DNA of 64,000 nt from Ideonella alba (lineage in GTDB: Bacteria > Pseudomonadota > Gammaproteobacteria > Burkholderiales > Burkholderiaceae_C), in the NCBI RefSeq assembly GCF_018069875.1, contig NZ_JAGQDF010000012.1, positions 124,001 to 188,000 of the forward strand, read 5' to 3'. The position numbers and the translations under genes are program-made. Shown in pieces: positions 32,518 to 40,834 of this stretch. Numbering within the stretch: position 1 is the stretch's first letter; every line of letters begins with the position of its first letter. The notes below the pieces were generated by a model. It ran no database searches, was not told the DNA's origin, and saw only the letters and a program-made list of their open reading frames with translations.

Positions 32518-33549
32518 ATGAACGCACCCCAGACCACCGCCGCGCCCAAGGGCTTCCAGCTCGGCTCCACGCTGTACAGCTTCACCAACGAGTGGCATGA
32601 GCGCCGCTACGGCTTCGAGGACCTGATCGCCGAAGTGGCCAAGCGCCAGCTCGGCCCGGGCCTGGAGATCATCGGCTTCTCCAGCATCCGCGGCTTCCCG
32701 AACGTCAGCGACGACTTTGCCGCCCGCTTCAAGGACCTGATGGCGAAGTACGGCCTGACGCCCAGCTGCCTGAGCATCAACGCCGACATGGCGATCCGCC
32801 GCGGCACGATGATGAGCATCGACGAGGCCGTGGCCTACCACGCGCCGCAGATCGAGGCCGCCGCCAAGATGGGCTTCCCGACCATCCGCTGCCAGTTCGC
32901 CGCGCCGGTGGAGGTGATCATCCGCCTGCTGCCGCTGCTGGAGAAGCACGGCATCAAGATCGGCCCGGAAGTGCACGCGCCGCTGAACCCCAGCTCGCCG
33001 CCGGTGATGGCCTGGCGCGAGGCCTATGCCAAGGCCAATTCGCCGCTGCTGGGCTTCGTGCCCGACTTCGGCTGCTGCGCCAGCCGGCTGCCCGCCACCT
33101 ACATCGCCAACCTGCGCCGCCAGGAGCTGCCGGAAGACCTGATCCAGCTGGCGCTGGAGGTGTGGCAATTGCCCAAGGACGCCGGCTGGAAGCGCCAGGA
33201 GTTTGCCCGCCGCGTGGAGCCGCTGAACGCCGACCCGGCCGATGTCAGCGCGCTGGCGGTGATGTTCAACATCCTCAGCCCCGGCACCGCCGAGATGTGG
33301 AAGGAGATCATGCCGCAGGTGGTGCACGTGCACGGCAAGTTCTACGACTTCGACGACAACGGCGACGAGGCCTCGATCGACTACAACAGCATCCTGCCGG
33401 TGTTCCACGACGGCGGCTTCACCGGCTTCATGTCCAGCGAGTGGGAGGGCCACCTCTACATGCGCAACGTCGATGCCTTCGAGATGGTGGCCAAGCACCA
33501 GGCCCAGGCACGGCGCGTGATCGCCCGCCACACCGGAGCGGCGGCGTGA
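32518..33549 (+). CDS. Divergent C-glycoside deglycosidase alpha-subunit-like TIM barrel (pair 3)
   Basis: This encodes 343 residues. It keeps the family metal site: Glu151 and His153 in PEVHAPLN, Asp183 in VPDFGCC, His272 in VHVHGKFYDF and Glu308 in SSEWEGHLY. It is clearly more distant from copies 1 and 2 (SEWEGHLY for SEYEGNRW, longer N-terminus). It follows the divergent beta gene by 35 bases. A third specificity or a step acting on the elimination product is possible. Confidence 0.75.
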   Translation: MNAPQTTAAPKGFQLGSTLYSFTNEWHERRYGFEDLIAEVAKRQLGPGLEIIGFSSIRGFPNVSDDFAARFKDLMAKYGLTPSCLSINADMAIRRGTMMSIDEAVAYHAPQIEAAAKMGFPTIRCQFAAPVEVIIRLLPLLEKHGIKIGPEVHAPLNPSSPPVMAWREAYAKANSPLLGFVPDFGCCASRLPATYIANLRRQELPEDLIQLALEVWQLPKDAGWKRQEFARRVEPLNADPADVSALAVMFNILSPGTAEMWKEIMPQVVHVHGKFYDFDDNGDEASIDYNSILPVFHDGGFTGFMSSEWEGHLYMRNVDAFEMVAKHQAQARRVIARHTGAAA

Positions 33550-34514
33550 GCCCCATTGGTGCCCCGCTGTCAGGGCGGCGTCTTCGATACGCGTACATGG
33601 ACCACTGGCGCGTCGACACGCCCCAGGGTCCGCTGTCGCAGTACAGCTCGGTGGAGCGCTTTGATGCCTTCCTGAAGCAGATCGCCGGTGTGGGCTACGA
33701 GGCCATCGAGACCTTCGACTTCCACCTGCCGGTGCTGCGCGACCTGTTCGGCTCGCTCGAGGCCGCGCGCGCCCACATGCAAAGCCGCGGCATCGACCGC
33801 GTGCTGAGCCTGTTCCATGCGGTGATGTACGACGCGCGCCAGAGCACGCCGCACGTGCGCGCCACGCACGACCGCATGGCGGGCTATGCCGAGTACATCA
33901 TGAAGAGCAGCGCCGGCCTGGGCGTGCAGAACTTCATCGTCATGCCGGTCGGCCTGTACTTCGACGTGGAGCCGGTCACCGACGACAAGATCCGCGCCTG
34001 CGCCGAACTCTGGAACCGCATCGGCCAGATGACGCTGGAGGGCTACGGCGTCAAGACCTGCTGCCACCACGAGTTCTTCTGCGGCATCCGCAGCGCCGAG
34101 CAGCTGCGCAAGTTCTACGACTGGACCGACCCGCGCTATGTCTTCCTGTGCCTGGACACGGCGCAGCACGTGATCGCTGGCGTCGACCCGGTCCAGCTGT
34201 TCATCGAGCGCCGCGAGCGCGTGGCTGCCTTCCACCTGAAGGACACCCACCACGTCGATCTGAACGGCGACTACCGCCGCAAGCCCGACGCCGAGGTGAT
34301 GGCGCCCACCACCGACCGCTGGTTCTACGAGATGGGCACCGAGGGCGGCCTGGTCGACTTCCCGGCGCTGTATGGCGCGATGAAGGACACCGCCTGGGCC
34401 GGCTGGGTGGGCGTGGAGCACGACAAGGCCGACGTCGGCGGCGGCAACTACCCCGAGAGCACGGCCATAGCGGCCTGGTACCTGCGCAACGTGCTGAGGC
34501 CGATTCATGACTAA
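33546..34514 (+). CDS. Sugar phosphate isomerase/epimerase family TIM barrel
   Basis: This encodes 322 residues from a GTG that overlaps the stop of the preceding gene; an ATG at 33597 (MDHWRVD) is an alternative start. Metal-site segments are CCHHEFF, CLDTAQH, AAFHLKDTHHVD and VGVEHDKADVG (Glu, Asp, His, Glu). The arrangement resembles IolE/AP-endonuclease-2-type sugar isomerases. It overlaps the next isomerase gene by 8 bases. The substrate is unknown; a keto-sugar from deglycosylation is a guess from context. Confidence 0.72.
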   Translation: MSPIGAPLSGRRLRYAYMDHWRVDTPQGPLSQYSSVERFDAFLKQIAGVGYEAIETFDFHLPVLRDLFGSLEAARAHMQSRGIDRVLSLFHAVMYDARQSTPHVRATHDRMAGYAEYIMKSSAGLGVQNFIVMPVGLYFDVEPVTDDKIRACAELWNRIGQMTLEGYGVKTCCHHEFFCGIRSAEQLRKFYDWTDPRYVFLCLDTAQHVIAGVDPVQLFIERRERVAAFHLKDTHHVDLNGDYRRKPDAEVMAPTTDRWFYEMGTEGGLVDFPALYGAMKDTAWAGWVGVEHDKADVGGGNYPESTAIAAWYLRNVLRPIHD

Positions 34515-35466
34515 GTGGGGCTACGCAATCAACCAGTGGAAAGCCGGCTTCACCGGCTTCGCCCGACTGGAACAGCACGAACGGGCGCTGAAGGTGACCT
34601 CCGCCTGCGGCTTCGACGCCATCGAGCTCAGCGCCGGCACCGGCCGCTGGGACCCGATGGGCCGGCCCGAGAACATCCTCATCAACTTCGGCTCGGTCGA
34701 CCATTTCAAGCTGAAGCTGCGCGACTGGGGCATCCGCCGCGTCGCCAGCCTGTTCCTCGACCCGCTGCAGATGAGCTTCGAGGAGCTGCACCACGGCCTG
34801 GACTGCAGCGATCCCGATCACCAGGCGCTGTTGCTGCAGCAGGCCGAGGTGTTCGCCCGCTTCTTGGCCGAGGTCGATGGCGAGGTGCTGGTGGTCCGCG
34901 CACTGCCGCCCTATGGCCGCCATGGTGGACTGAGCGCCGAACGGCAAGCGGCCGCCGCGGCCTGCTGGAACGCGGTGGGGGCAATGACTGCCGCGCTGGG
35001 CGTGAAGACCGTGCTGCACCTGGACGCGCTGTCGGCGCTGCGCGGTATGGACGAGGTCGAAGCCTGGCTGCAGCAGCTGGACCCGGCCACCGTGGGCCTG
35101 GCGCTGGACACCGCCGAACTGACCATCGCCGGGCACGACGTGACGGCCTGGTACCGGCGCTTCCAGGCGCGTGTGTGGCACATCCATCTGAAGGATGCGC
35201 TGGCGGTCGACACCGACGGCGAGTACCGCGCCCCCAACGCCGAACGCGCGCTGATGCTGGCTGGCGGCCAGCGCGCCATTCCCCGCTGGTTTGGCGAACT
35301 GGGTAGCGGCCTGGTGGACTGGACCGCCTTCATGACGGCGCTGCGCGAGACCGGCTACGCCGGCTGGCTGATTGTCGAAAGCGACAAGGGCCCCGCGCCC
35401 CAGGCCGCGGCCATGATGCAGAACGCCTGGACGGTGCGGCATGTGCTGCAGCCGCTGCTGGCCTGA
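34507..35466 (+). CDS. Sugar phosphate isomerase/epimerase family TIM barrel
   Basis: This encodes 319 residues. Family segments are GYAINQWK at the start, VLHLDALSAL, LALDTAELTIAGHD, WHIHLKDA and WLIVESDKG. Some metal positions differ from the canonical set: the first ligand Glu appears as Asp in LHLDAL. It begins inside the end of the preceding isomerase gene (8-base overlap), showing translational coupling. It is probably an isomerase or epimerase for a hexose derivative in the same pathway. Confidence 0.72.
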   Translation: MTKWGYAINQWKAGFTGFARLEQHERALKVTSACGFDAIELSAGTGRWDPMGRPENILINFGSVDHFKLKLRDWGIRRVASLFLDPLQMSFEELHHGLDCSDPDHQALLLQQAEVFARFLAEVDGEVLVVRALPPYGRHGGLSAERQAAAAACWNAVGAMTAALGVKTVLHLDALSALRGMDEVEAWLQQLDPATVGLALDTAELTIAGHDVTAWYRRFQARVWHIHLKDALAVDTDGEYRAPNAERALMLAGGQRAIPRWFGELGSGLVDWTAFMTALRETGYAGWLIVESDKGPAPQAAAMMQNAWTVRHVLQPLLA

Positions 35467-35490
35467 CACCTTCACGAACGAGAACACCCC

Positions 35491-36273
35491 ATGCAACTCT
35501 GCGCGGTCATTGAAGACCTGTACATGTTCAACGAGGCCGGTGACATCCCGGCGCGCATCCGCGCCGCCGCCGCGGCCGGCCTGACGAAGGTCGAGTTCCA
35601 CATGTGGAACCAGGTCGATCTCGACGCGGTCGCGGCTGCGCTGCAGGAGACCGGCGTCCAGCTGAAGAGCATCACCGTGGGCCCGCGGGTGGGCTGCGTG
35701 GACCGCAGCAAGACCGACTTCATCGTGGAGGCGCTGGAGCGCACCATCGTCGCCTGCCGACGCCTGGGCGCCACCGACATGGTGATTGCCGGTGGCCCGG
35801 CGCTGAAGGACGCGTCGGCCGCCGAGCAGCATGATGCGATGGTGCACAACCTGAAGCACCTGGCCCCGGTCGCCGCCGCGGCCGGCATGCGCCTGCTGCT
35901 CGAGCCGCTGAACACCCGCGTCGACCACCCGGGCTTCTTCATGGCCTCGGCCATCGAGGGCCTGGACATCGTCGAAGCCGTGAACCACCCAGCGGTGCGC
36001 CTGCTCTACGACGCCTACCACGCCGAGGTGATGGGCGAGGACCACCGCCAGATCCTGCAGCGCGCCCACCTGATCGGCTACGTGCAGGTGGCCGACACCA
36101 ACGGCCGCCATGAACCTGGCACCGGCACCATCGCCTGGGCCACCTGGCTGGCCGACCTGAAGGCCGCCGGCTACACCGGTGACATCGGCCTGGAGTACCG
36201 CCCGAGCAACGGCACCCTGGCCTCGCTGCAGCGCACGCGCGAGGTCTTCGGCATCGCGGGGGCCGCGGCGTGA
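35491..36273 (+). CDS. Hydroxypyruvate isomerase-like (Hyi) TIM barrel, copy 1
   Basis: This encodes 260 residues, the size of Hyi and related 3-oxo-sugar epimerases. Metal and substrate residues fit LLLEPLN (Glu), LLYDAYH (Asp, His), VQVADTNGRHEPG (Gln and His) and IGLEYRP (Glu). The R-x-EPGTG block is a Hyi hallmark. It overlaps the next gene, a paralogue, by 4 bases (GTGA). Hyi-type proteins often act on small hydroxy-carbonyl compounds, here perhaps on keto-sugar fragments. Confidence 0.78.
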   Translation: MQLCAVIEDLYMFNEAGDIPARIRAAAAAGLTKVEFHMWNQVDLDAVAAALQETGVQLKSITVGPRVGCVDRSKTDFIVEALERTIVACRRLGATDMVIAGGPALKDASAAEQHDAMVHNLKHLAPVAAAAGMRLLLEPLNTRVDHPGFFMASAIEGLDIVEAVNHPAVRLLYDAYHAEVMGEDHRQILQRAHLIGYVQVADTNGRHEPGTGTIAWATWLADLKAAGYTGDIGLEYRPSNGTLASLQRTREVFGIAGAAA

Positions 36274-37061
36274 AGCTGATCCCCTGCATCGAGATGCTCT
36301 ACAAGGCCGAGCATCCCGACTTCCTCGACCGCTTCCGCGCGGCCCAGGCCGACGGCTTCGACGCCGTGGACACCTGGCTCTGGCGCGACAAGCCGATCGA
36401 TGCCATGGTCGATGTGGTGGCCGAGACCGGCGTGCAGGTGTTCAGCCTGTGCGCCGACCCGCGCGCCAGCCTGGTCCAACCGGCCGAGCACGCCACCGTG
36501 CTGGGCGCGGTGCGCGATGCAGTGCCGGTGGCCCGGCGCGTGAATAGCCAACTGAAGGGTGCCGGTCCGGCCGCCCGCATCATCCTGGCTTCGGGCTTCT
36601 CGGTGCCTGGCCTGGCCGAGGCCGAGCAGCGCGCCAACATCGTCGGCGTGCTGCGCGAGGCCGCCCGCATCGCCGCCGATGGCGGCGTTGAGCTGCTGCT
36701 GGAGCCGGTGCACATGGTCATCGGCGGGAACCTGATGGCGGTGCACAGCGTGCGCCAGGGCCTGGACATCGTCGAGGCGGTGGACCACCCGGCGCTGCGC
36801 CTGCTGGCCGACGTCTACCACGGCGCTGTCAGTGGCGAGACCTTCGCCCAGGCCTTCGCCGACCGCACCGAACTCATCAGCCATGTGCAGGTGGCTGACT
36901 TCGAAGGCCGCCACGAACCCGGCACCGGCCAGCTGGACTGGTCGGGTCTGCTGCCCCTGCTGCGCCAGCGCGGCTACACCGGCGCCATCGGCCTGGAGTA
37001 CCTGCCCACGCTGCCGATCGATCAATCACTGGCGCTGACGCGCCGCCACCTGGGCCTGTAA
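36270..37061 (+). CDS. Hydroxypyruvate isomerase-like (Hyi) TIM barrel, copy 2
   Basis: This encodes 263 residues and is paralogous to the gene before it. Matching segments are LLLEPVH, LLADVYH, VQVADFEGRHEPGTG and IGLEYLP, so the metal set is conserved. It starts GTG at 36270 (overlapping TGA of copy 1). Two adjacent Hyi-like enzymes suggest two successive steps or a heteromer. The specific reaction is not assignable from sequence. Confidence 0.76.
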   Translation: MKLIPCIEMLYKAEHPDFLDRFRAAQADGFDAVDTWLWRDKPIDAMVDVVAETGVQVFSLCADPRASLVQPAEHATVLGAVRDAVPVARRVNSQLKGAGPAARIILASGFSVPGLAEAEQRANIVGVLREAARIAADGGVELLLEPVHMVIGGNLMAVHSVRQGLDIVEAVDHPALRLLADVYHGAVSGETFAQAFADRTELISHVQVADFEGRHEPGTGQLDWSGLLPLLRQRGYTGAIGLEYLPTLPIDQSLALTRRHLGL

Positions 37062-37083
37062 GCCCGCCAAGGAACACCCACGC

Positions 37084-37860
37084 ATGAACACGCCCCTGCC
37101 TGCCACCGCCGATCTGGCGGCCCACATCGCGGCTCTTGAGGCCCGCGTCGCCCGCGCCGAAGCGCGCGGCGAGGTGGAGAACCTGTTCTCCAACTACATG
37201 CACCTGCACAACGGCTACGAGGACGCCCGGATCATCGACATGTGGGTCAAGCCCGGCACGCCGGGCATGCGCGCCCAGTACTCGAACAAGGGCATCTACA
37301 CCAGCTGGGAGACGATCACCGAATACCACCGCGGCCGCCCCTCGCCGGTGGGCAAGCTGCTGCTGCACTACAGCACCACGCCGTCGATCCAGGTGGCGGC
37401 CGATGGCCGCAGCGCGCGCGGCATCTGGATCGTCGGTGGGGTGGAATCGGGCCTGACCGACCCCGCCCAGGCCGCCAACGCGCCTGAGTTCCTGTACGAG
37501 AAGGACCTGGTCAACGGCCAGAAGGTCTGGGCCCACTGGGTGGCGATGAAGTACGAGATGCATGCGCTGCTGCAGGACGGCGTCTGGAAGATCTGGCGCT
37601 TCCGCTGCTTCGAGGTCTTCCGCGCGCCCTATGGCCGCAACTGGATCGACTTTGCCGCCTGCACCGAGGCCGTGCCCGACTTCCAGCGCTTCCACGAGAA
37701 CCTGGCCTACTTCGGCCACGACGGCAAGCCGGTGTGGTTGCCCGACACCGACCGGCCCGCCGAGGACTTCTACCAGGCCTACAGCACCCAGACCGCGCAG
37801 GCCGTGGTGCCGCGTCCGCCCGCGCCCTACGACACCGACCCCGAGACCCCCGCCGCCTGA
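37084..37860 (+). CDS. SnoaL-like/NTF2-fold protein, second copy
   Basis: This encodes 258 residues. After a short helical, coiled-coil-like N-terminus (LAAHIAALEARVARAEARGEVENLFSNYMHLHN) comes an NTF2-like region with LLHYSTTPSIQVAADGRSARGIWIVGG and KVWAHWVAMKYEMHALLQDGVWKIWRFR. It is larger than the 22947 protein and not an obvious close paralogue. It lies 13 bases before the GMC oxidoreductase, so it might be its partner or act on the same glycoside. Similar proteins occur in aromatic polyketide and flavonoid clusters, but their function is unclear. Confidence 0.68.
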   Translation: MNTPLPATADLAAHIAALEARVARAEARGEVENLFSNYMHLHNGYEDARIIDMWVKPGTPGMRAQYSNKGIYTSWETITEYHRGRPSPVGKLLLHYSTTPSIQVAADGRSARGIWIVGGVESGLTDPAQAANAPEFLYEKDLVNGQKVWAHWVAMKYEMHALLQDGVWKIWRFRCFEVFRAPYGRNWIDFAACTEAVPDFQRFHENLAYFGHDGKPVWLPDTDRPAEDFYQAYSTQTAQAVVPRPPAPYDTDPETPAA

Positions 37861-37873
37861 ACGGCTGTTGCCC

Positions 37874-39550
37874 ATGACCCAAGAACACTTCGACGCGATC
37901 GTCGTCGGCTCCGGCGCCACCGGCGGCATCGCCGCCAAGGAACTCACCGAGGCCGGTCTGAACGTGCTGGTGCTGGAAGCCGGCGGCCCGCTGCCCGAGG
38001 CCCAGTTCGAAGCCGCCGCCAAGGCCCAGTTCGCCGCCATCGGCTCCTGGGCCCGCATCAAGGCTGGCCTGAGCGGCCAGCACAAGCAGGCGCTGACCTC
38101 GTTCTACTCGCCCGAGAAGGCCTTCCTGTTCGTCAACGACAACGAGCACCCTTACGAGTCGCCGCAGGACTTCTACCTGTGGCTGCGCGGCAAGCAGGTG
38201 GGCGGCCGCTTCCTGTCCTGGGGGCGGGTGGCGCTGCGCATGTCGGACTACATCTTCAAGTTCAAGAGCCATGAAGGGCAGGGCTTCGACTGGCCGATCA
38301 GCTACGCCGACCTGGCGCCCTACTACGAGCGGGTCGAGCGCACGCTGGGCGTGGTGGGCAACGACGACGGCATCGACTACTGCCCGTCGGGCAGCTATGC
38401 CAAGGCCGCCGGCCTGAGCCGCGCCGAGCAGCAGTTCAAGCAGCGCGTCGAGGCCCGCTGGGGCGACGCCAAGGTCATGGCCTGGCGCTATGTGCGCAAG
38501 GAAGCCACGCCGGTCGATGCCAACGGCCACCGCACCACCGTGCCTCTGGCCGCCGCGGCCGCCACCGGGCGACTGACGCTGCGCGCCCACTCGCCGGTCG
38601 AGCGCGTCAACACCGACGCACGCACCGGCCGCGCCACCGGCGTCACCTACATCGACAAGGCCACCGGCACACGCCACGAGGCGCGTGCCAACGTGGTGAT
38701 GCTGTGCGCCTCCACCATCGAGAGCATCCGCCTGCTGCTCAACTCCGGCGGCGGCCAGCACCCGCACGGCCTGGGCAATGCGTCAGGCCTGGTGGGGCGC
38801 TACTTCATGGACCAGATGCTGACGCTGGGCTTCGGCACCGTGCCGGGCTTCAAGGGCGGTGAACTGGTCGACGGCACCTCGCCGGCCGACAACCACGGCG
38901 GCATCTACATCCCGCGCTTCCGGCAACTGCGCCGGCCGGGCGAGCTGGGCTATGCCGGCGGCTTCAATCTGCAGGGCATCGTCGGCCGGCCGATGCTGCC
39001 GCCGGAGATGGACTCGGTCTTCGGCCTCACCGGCCACGGCGAGATCCTGCCGCACGCCGAGAACCAGGTGCGCCTGGCCGCCCGCCGCGACCGCCTGGGC
39101 GTGCCCATCCCCTCGGTCAGCGTGCGCCTGCGCGACAACGACCTGAAGCTGCTGCGCGACCAGGTCGACACGCAGAAGGCGATGATGCAGGAGGCCGGCC
39201 TGTCGCCCGACTTCCTGATCAGCCCGCTGGGCATCAGCTCGGACGGCCCGTTCATGCCGAACAACAAGTGGTACGAGCGGCTGATGTTCCGCCTGGCCTA
39301 CAAGCGCAGCGTGGCGGTGGGCGGTGCGATCCACGAGTGCGGCGGCGCCCGCATGGGCAGCGATCCGGCCAGTTCGGTGCTCAACGCGCACAACCAGGTC
39401 TGGGGTGCGCCCAATGTGTTCGTCACCGACAGCAGCTGCTTCGTGACCAACGGCACCTGCGGACCGACGCTGACCACGATGGCGCTGACCGCGCGCGCCT
39501 GCGCCTACATTGCCAGCGAGTACGGCCACTCGGCCGAGCTGCGCGCCTGA
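37874..39550 (+). CDS. GMC-family FAD oxidoreductase, candidate glycoside 3-oxidase
   Basis: This encodes 558 residues. The FAD Rossmann motif VVGSGATGG is at 10-18 with Glu in VLEAGG. The C-terminal active-site pair is His487 (AIHECGGARMG) and Asn526 (TNGTCGPTLTTM), the usual His-Asn pair of pyranose oxidase-like GMC enzymes. LRGKQVGGRFLSWG matches the flavin-attachment or clamp region. CarA-type C-glycoside 3-oxidases belong to this family and make the 3-oxo sugar needed by the deglycosidase. No signal peptide is visible, so it is cytoplasmic. The role as C3 oxidase is inferred from the three deglycosidase-like pairs in the operon. Confidence 0.84.
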   Translation: MTQEHFDAIVVGSGATGGIAAKELTEAGLNVLVLEAGGPLPEAQFEAAAKAQFAAIGSWARIKAGLSGQHKQALTSFYSPEKAFLFVNDNEHPYESPQDFYLWLRGKQVGGRFLSWGRVALRMSDYIFKFKSHEGQGFDWPISYADLAPYYERVERTLGVVGNDDGIDYCPSGSYAKAAGLSRAEQQFKQRVEARWGDAKVMAWRYVRKEATPVDANGHRTTVPLAAAAATGRLTLRAHSPVERVNTDARTGRATGVTYIDKATGTRHEARANVVMLCASTIESIRLLLNSGGGQHPHGLGNASGLVGRYFMDQMLTLGFGTVPGFKGGELVDGTSPADNHGGIYIPRFRQLRRPGELGYAGGFNLQGIVGRPMLPPEMDSVFGLTGHGEILPHAENQVRLAARRDRLGVPIPSVSVRLRDNDLKLLRDQVDTQKAMMQEAGLSPDFLISPLGISSDGPFMPNNKWYERLMFRLAYKRSVAVGGAIHECGGARMGSDPASSVLNAHNQVWGAPNVFVTDSSCFVTNGTCGPTLTTMALTARACAYIASEYGHSAELRA

Positions 39551-39572
39551 GACCCACACCATGGAGACAGCC

Positions 39573-40763
39573 ATGAACACGCCACGCCGCGCCGGCATCG
39601 CCCAAGGGCTGGTGATCATCCTGATCGGCCTGCTGCCGATGATGGCGATCGTCACGCTGATGCCCATCGTCCCCGCACTGGTGAAGAACTTCCAGCATGT
39701 GCAGGGCATCCAGACGCTGGCGCCGCTGGTGCTGTCGGCGCCGGGCCTGTGCGTGGCGCTGTTCTCGCCCTTCGCCGGCACGCTGACCGACCGCATCGGC
39801 CGACGCCGGCTGCTGCTGATCTTCACCACGCTCTATGGCCTGGGCGGCGTTCTGCCCTACTTCGTCACCAGCTTCGAGGCGCTGTTCGCCGGCCGGCTGC
39901 TGCTGGGCGTGGGCGAGGCCTTCATCCTCACCGTGGGCAACGCGCTGCTGGGCGACTACTTCGAGAAGGAAGAGCGCGCCAAGTGGCTGATGTGGCAGAG
40001 CCTGACCGGCCCGGCCGCTGGCGTCTTCCTGGTCACCACCAGTGGCCGCCTGTCGATGCTGGAATGGAACCTGCCCTTCCTGATCTACGGCCTGGCGCTG
40101 CTGCTGGCGGTCTTCGCCTTCTTCACCGCCTACGAGCCCGACCGCAGCGGCCAACAGGCGGTGAACGAGCCGGGCACGGCGACAATGATGGCCTTCCCCA
40201 GCGGGCTGATGGTGCGCATCGCGGCGTCCACGTTCGCGCTGTCGGCGCTGTATTTCGTCTACACACTGCAGTTCTCGCTGGCGCTCGACGAGATGGGCGT
40301 CAAGAAGGGGAGCGAGCTGGGCAACTACACGGCGGTGGCCAGCATCGGCGTGCCGGTCGGGGCGCTGCTGTTCAAGCTGGTCTCCAAGCGCAGCAACGCG
40401 GCGCAGTTCACCGTGGTCTTCTCGCTGCTGGGGCTGGGCATGGTGGGCATCGGTCTGAACCTGGGCCTGGAGCCGGCGATCGCCTGCGCCTTCGTGCAGC
40501 AGCTGGGCGCCGGCATGGTGATTCCGGTGCTGATCAGCTGGAGCCTGCGCGAGCTGCCCGAGCGCTTCCGCGGCCGCGGCATGGGCTGGTGGTGCAGCGC
40601 CTTCTTCCTGGGCCAGTTCGTCTCGCCCTTTTTCGTGACCTTCGTGCGCGGCTGGGCCGGCAGCCTGCTCAACACCTTCGTGGTCTGCGGCCTGATCTGC
40701 ATCGTCATCGCGCTGAGCCAGGGCTTGAGCCACCGGCGCGCGATGCTGGTGCCGGCGCGCTGA
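39573..40763 (+). CDS. MFS transporter
   Basis: This encodes 396 residues with about 12 membrane segments. The loop 2-3 motif is GTLTDRIGRRRLLL and the second half has FRGRGMGWWCSAFFLGQF. I start at 39573 because GGAGACAGCC precedes it at normal spacing; an ATG four codons upstream is possible. It sits right after the GMC oxidoreductase. Likely cargo is a glycoside, sugar or aglycone crossing the inner membrane after TonB-dependent uptake. Confidence 0.82.
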   Translation: MNTPRRAGIAQGLVIILIGLLPMMAIVTLMPIVPALVKNFQHVQGIQTLAPLVLSAPGLCVALFSPFAGTLTDRIGRRRLLLIFTTLYGLGGVLPYFVTSFEALFAGRLLLGVGEAFILTVGNALLGDYFEKEERAKWLMWQSLTGPAAGVFLVTTSGRLSMLEWNLPFLIYGLALLLAVFAFFTAYEPDRSGQQAVNEPGTATMMAFPSGLMVRIAASTFALSALYFVYTLQFSLALDEMGVKKGSELGNYTAVASIGVPVGALLFKLVSKRSNAAQFTVVFSLLGLGMVGIGLNLGLEPAIACAFVQQLGAGMVIPVLISWSLRELPERFRGRGMGWWCSAFFLGQFVSPFFVTFVRGWAGSLLNTFVVCGLICIVIALSQGLSHRRAMLVPAR

Positions 40764-40834
40764 GCGGGCGTCCCTGCTGAATGTCCCTGGCCTCCCGGCT
40801 GCGGCCGGGGGCTGGCCACGCCTTTGCCTGATCC

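Noticed and set aside
37562-37873. In-frame upstream extension of the GMC oxidoreductase
   Set aside because: The FAD Rossmann motif sits 10 residues after the ATG at 37874, as usual; the extension lies inside the SnoaL-like gene.
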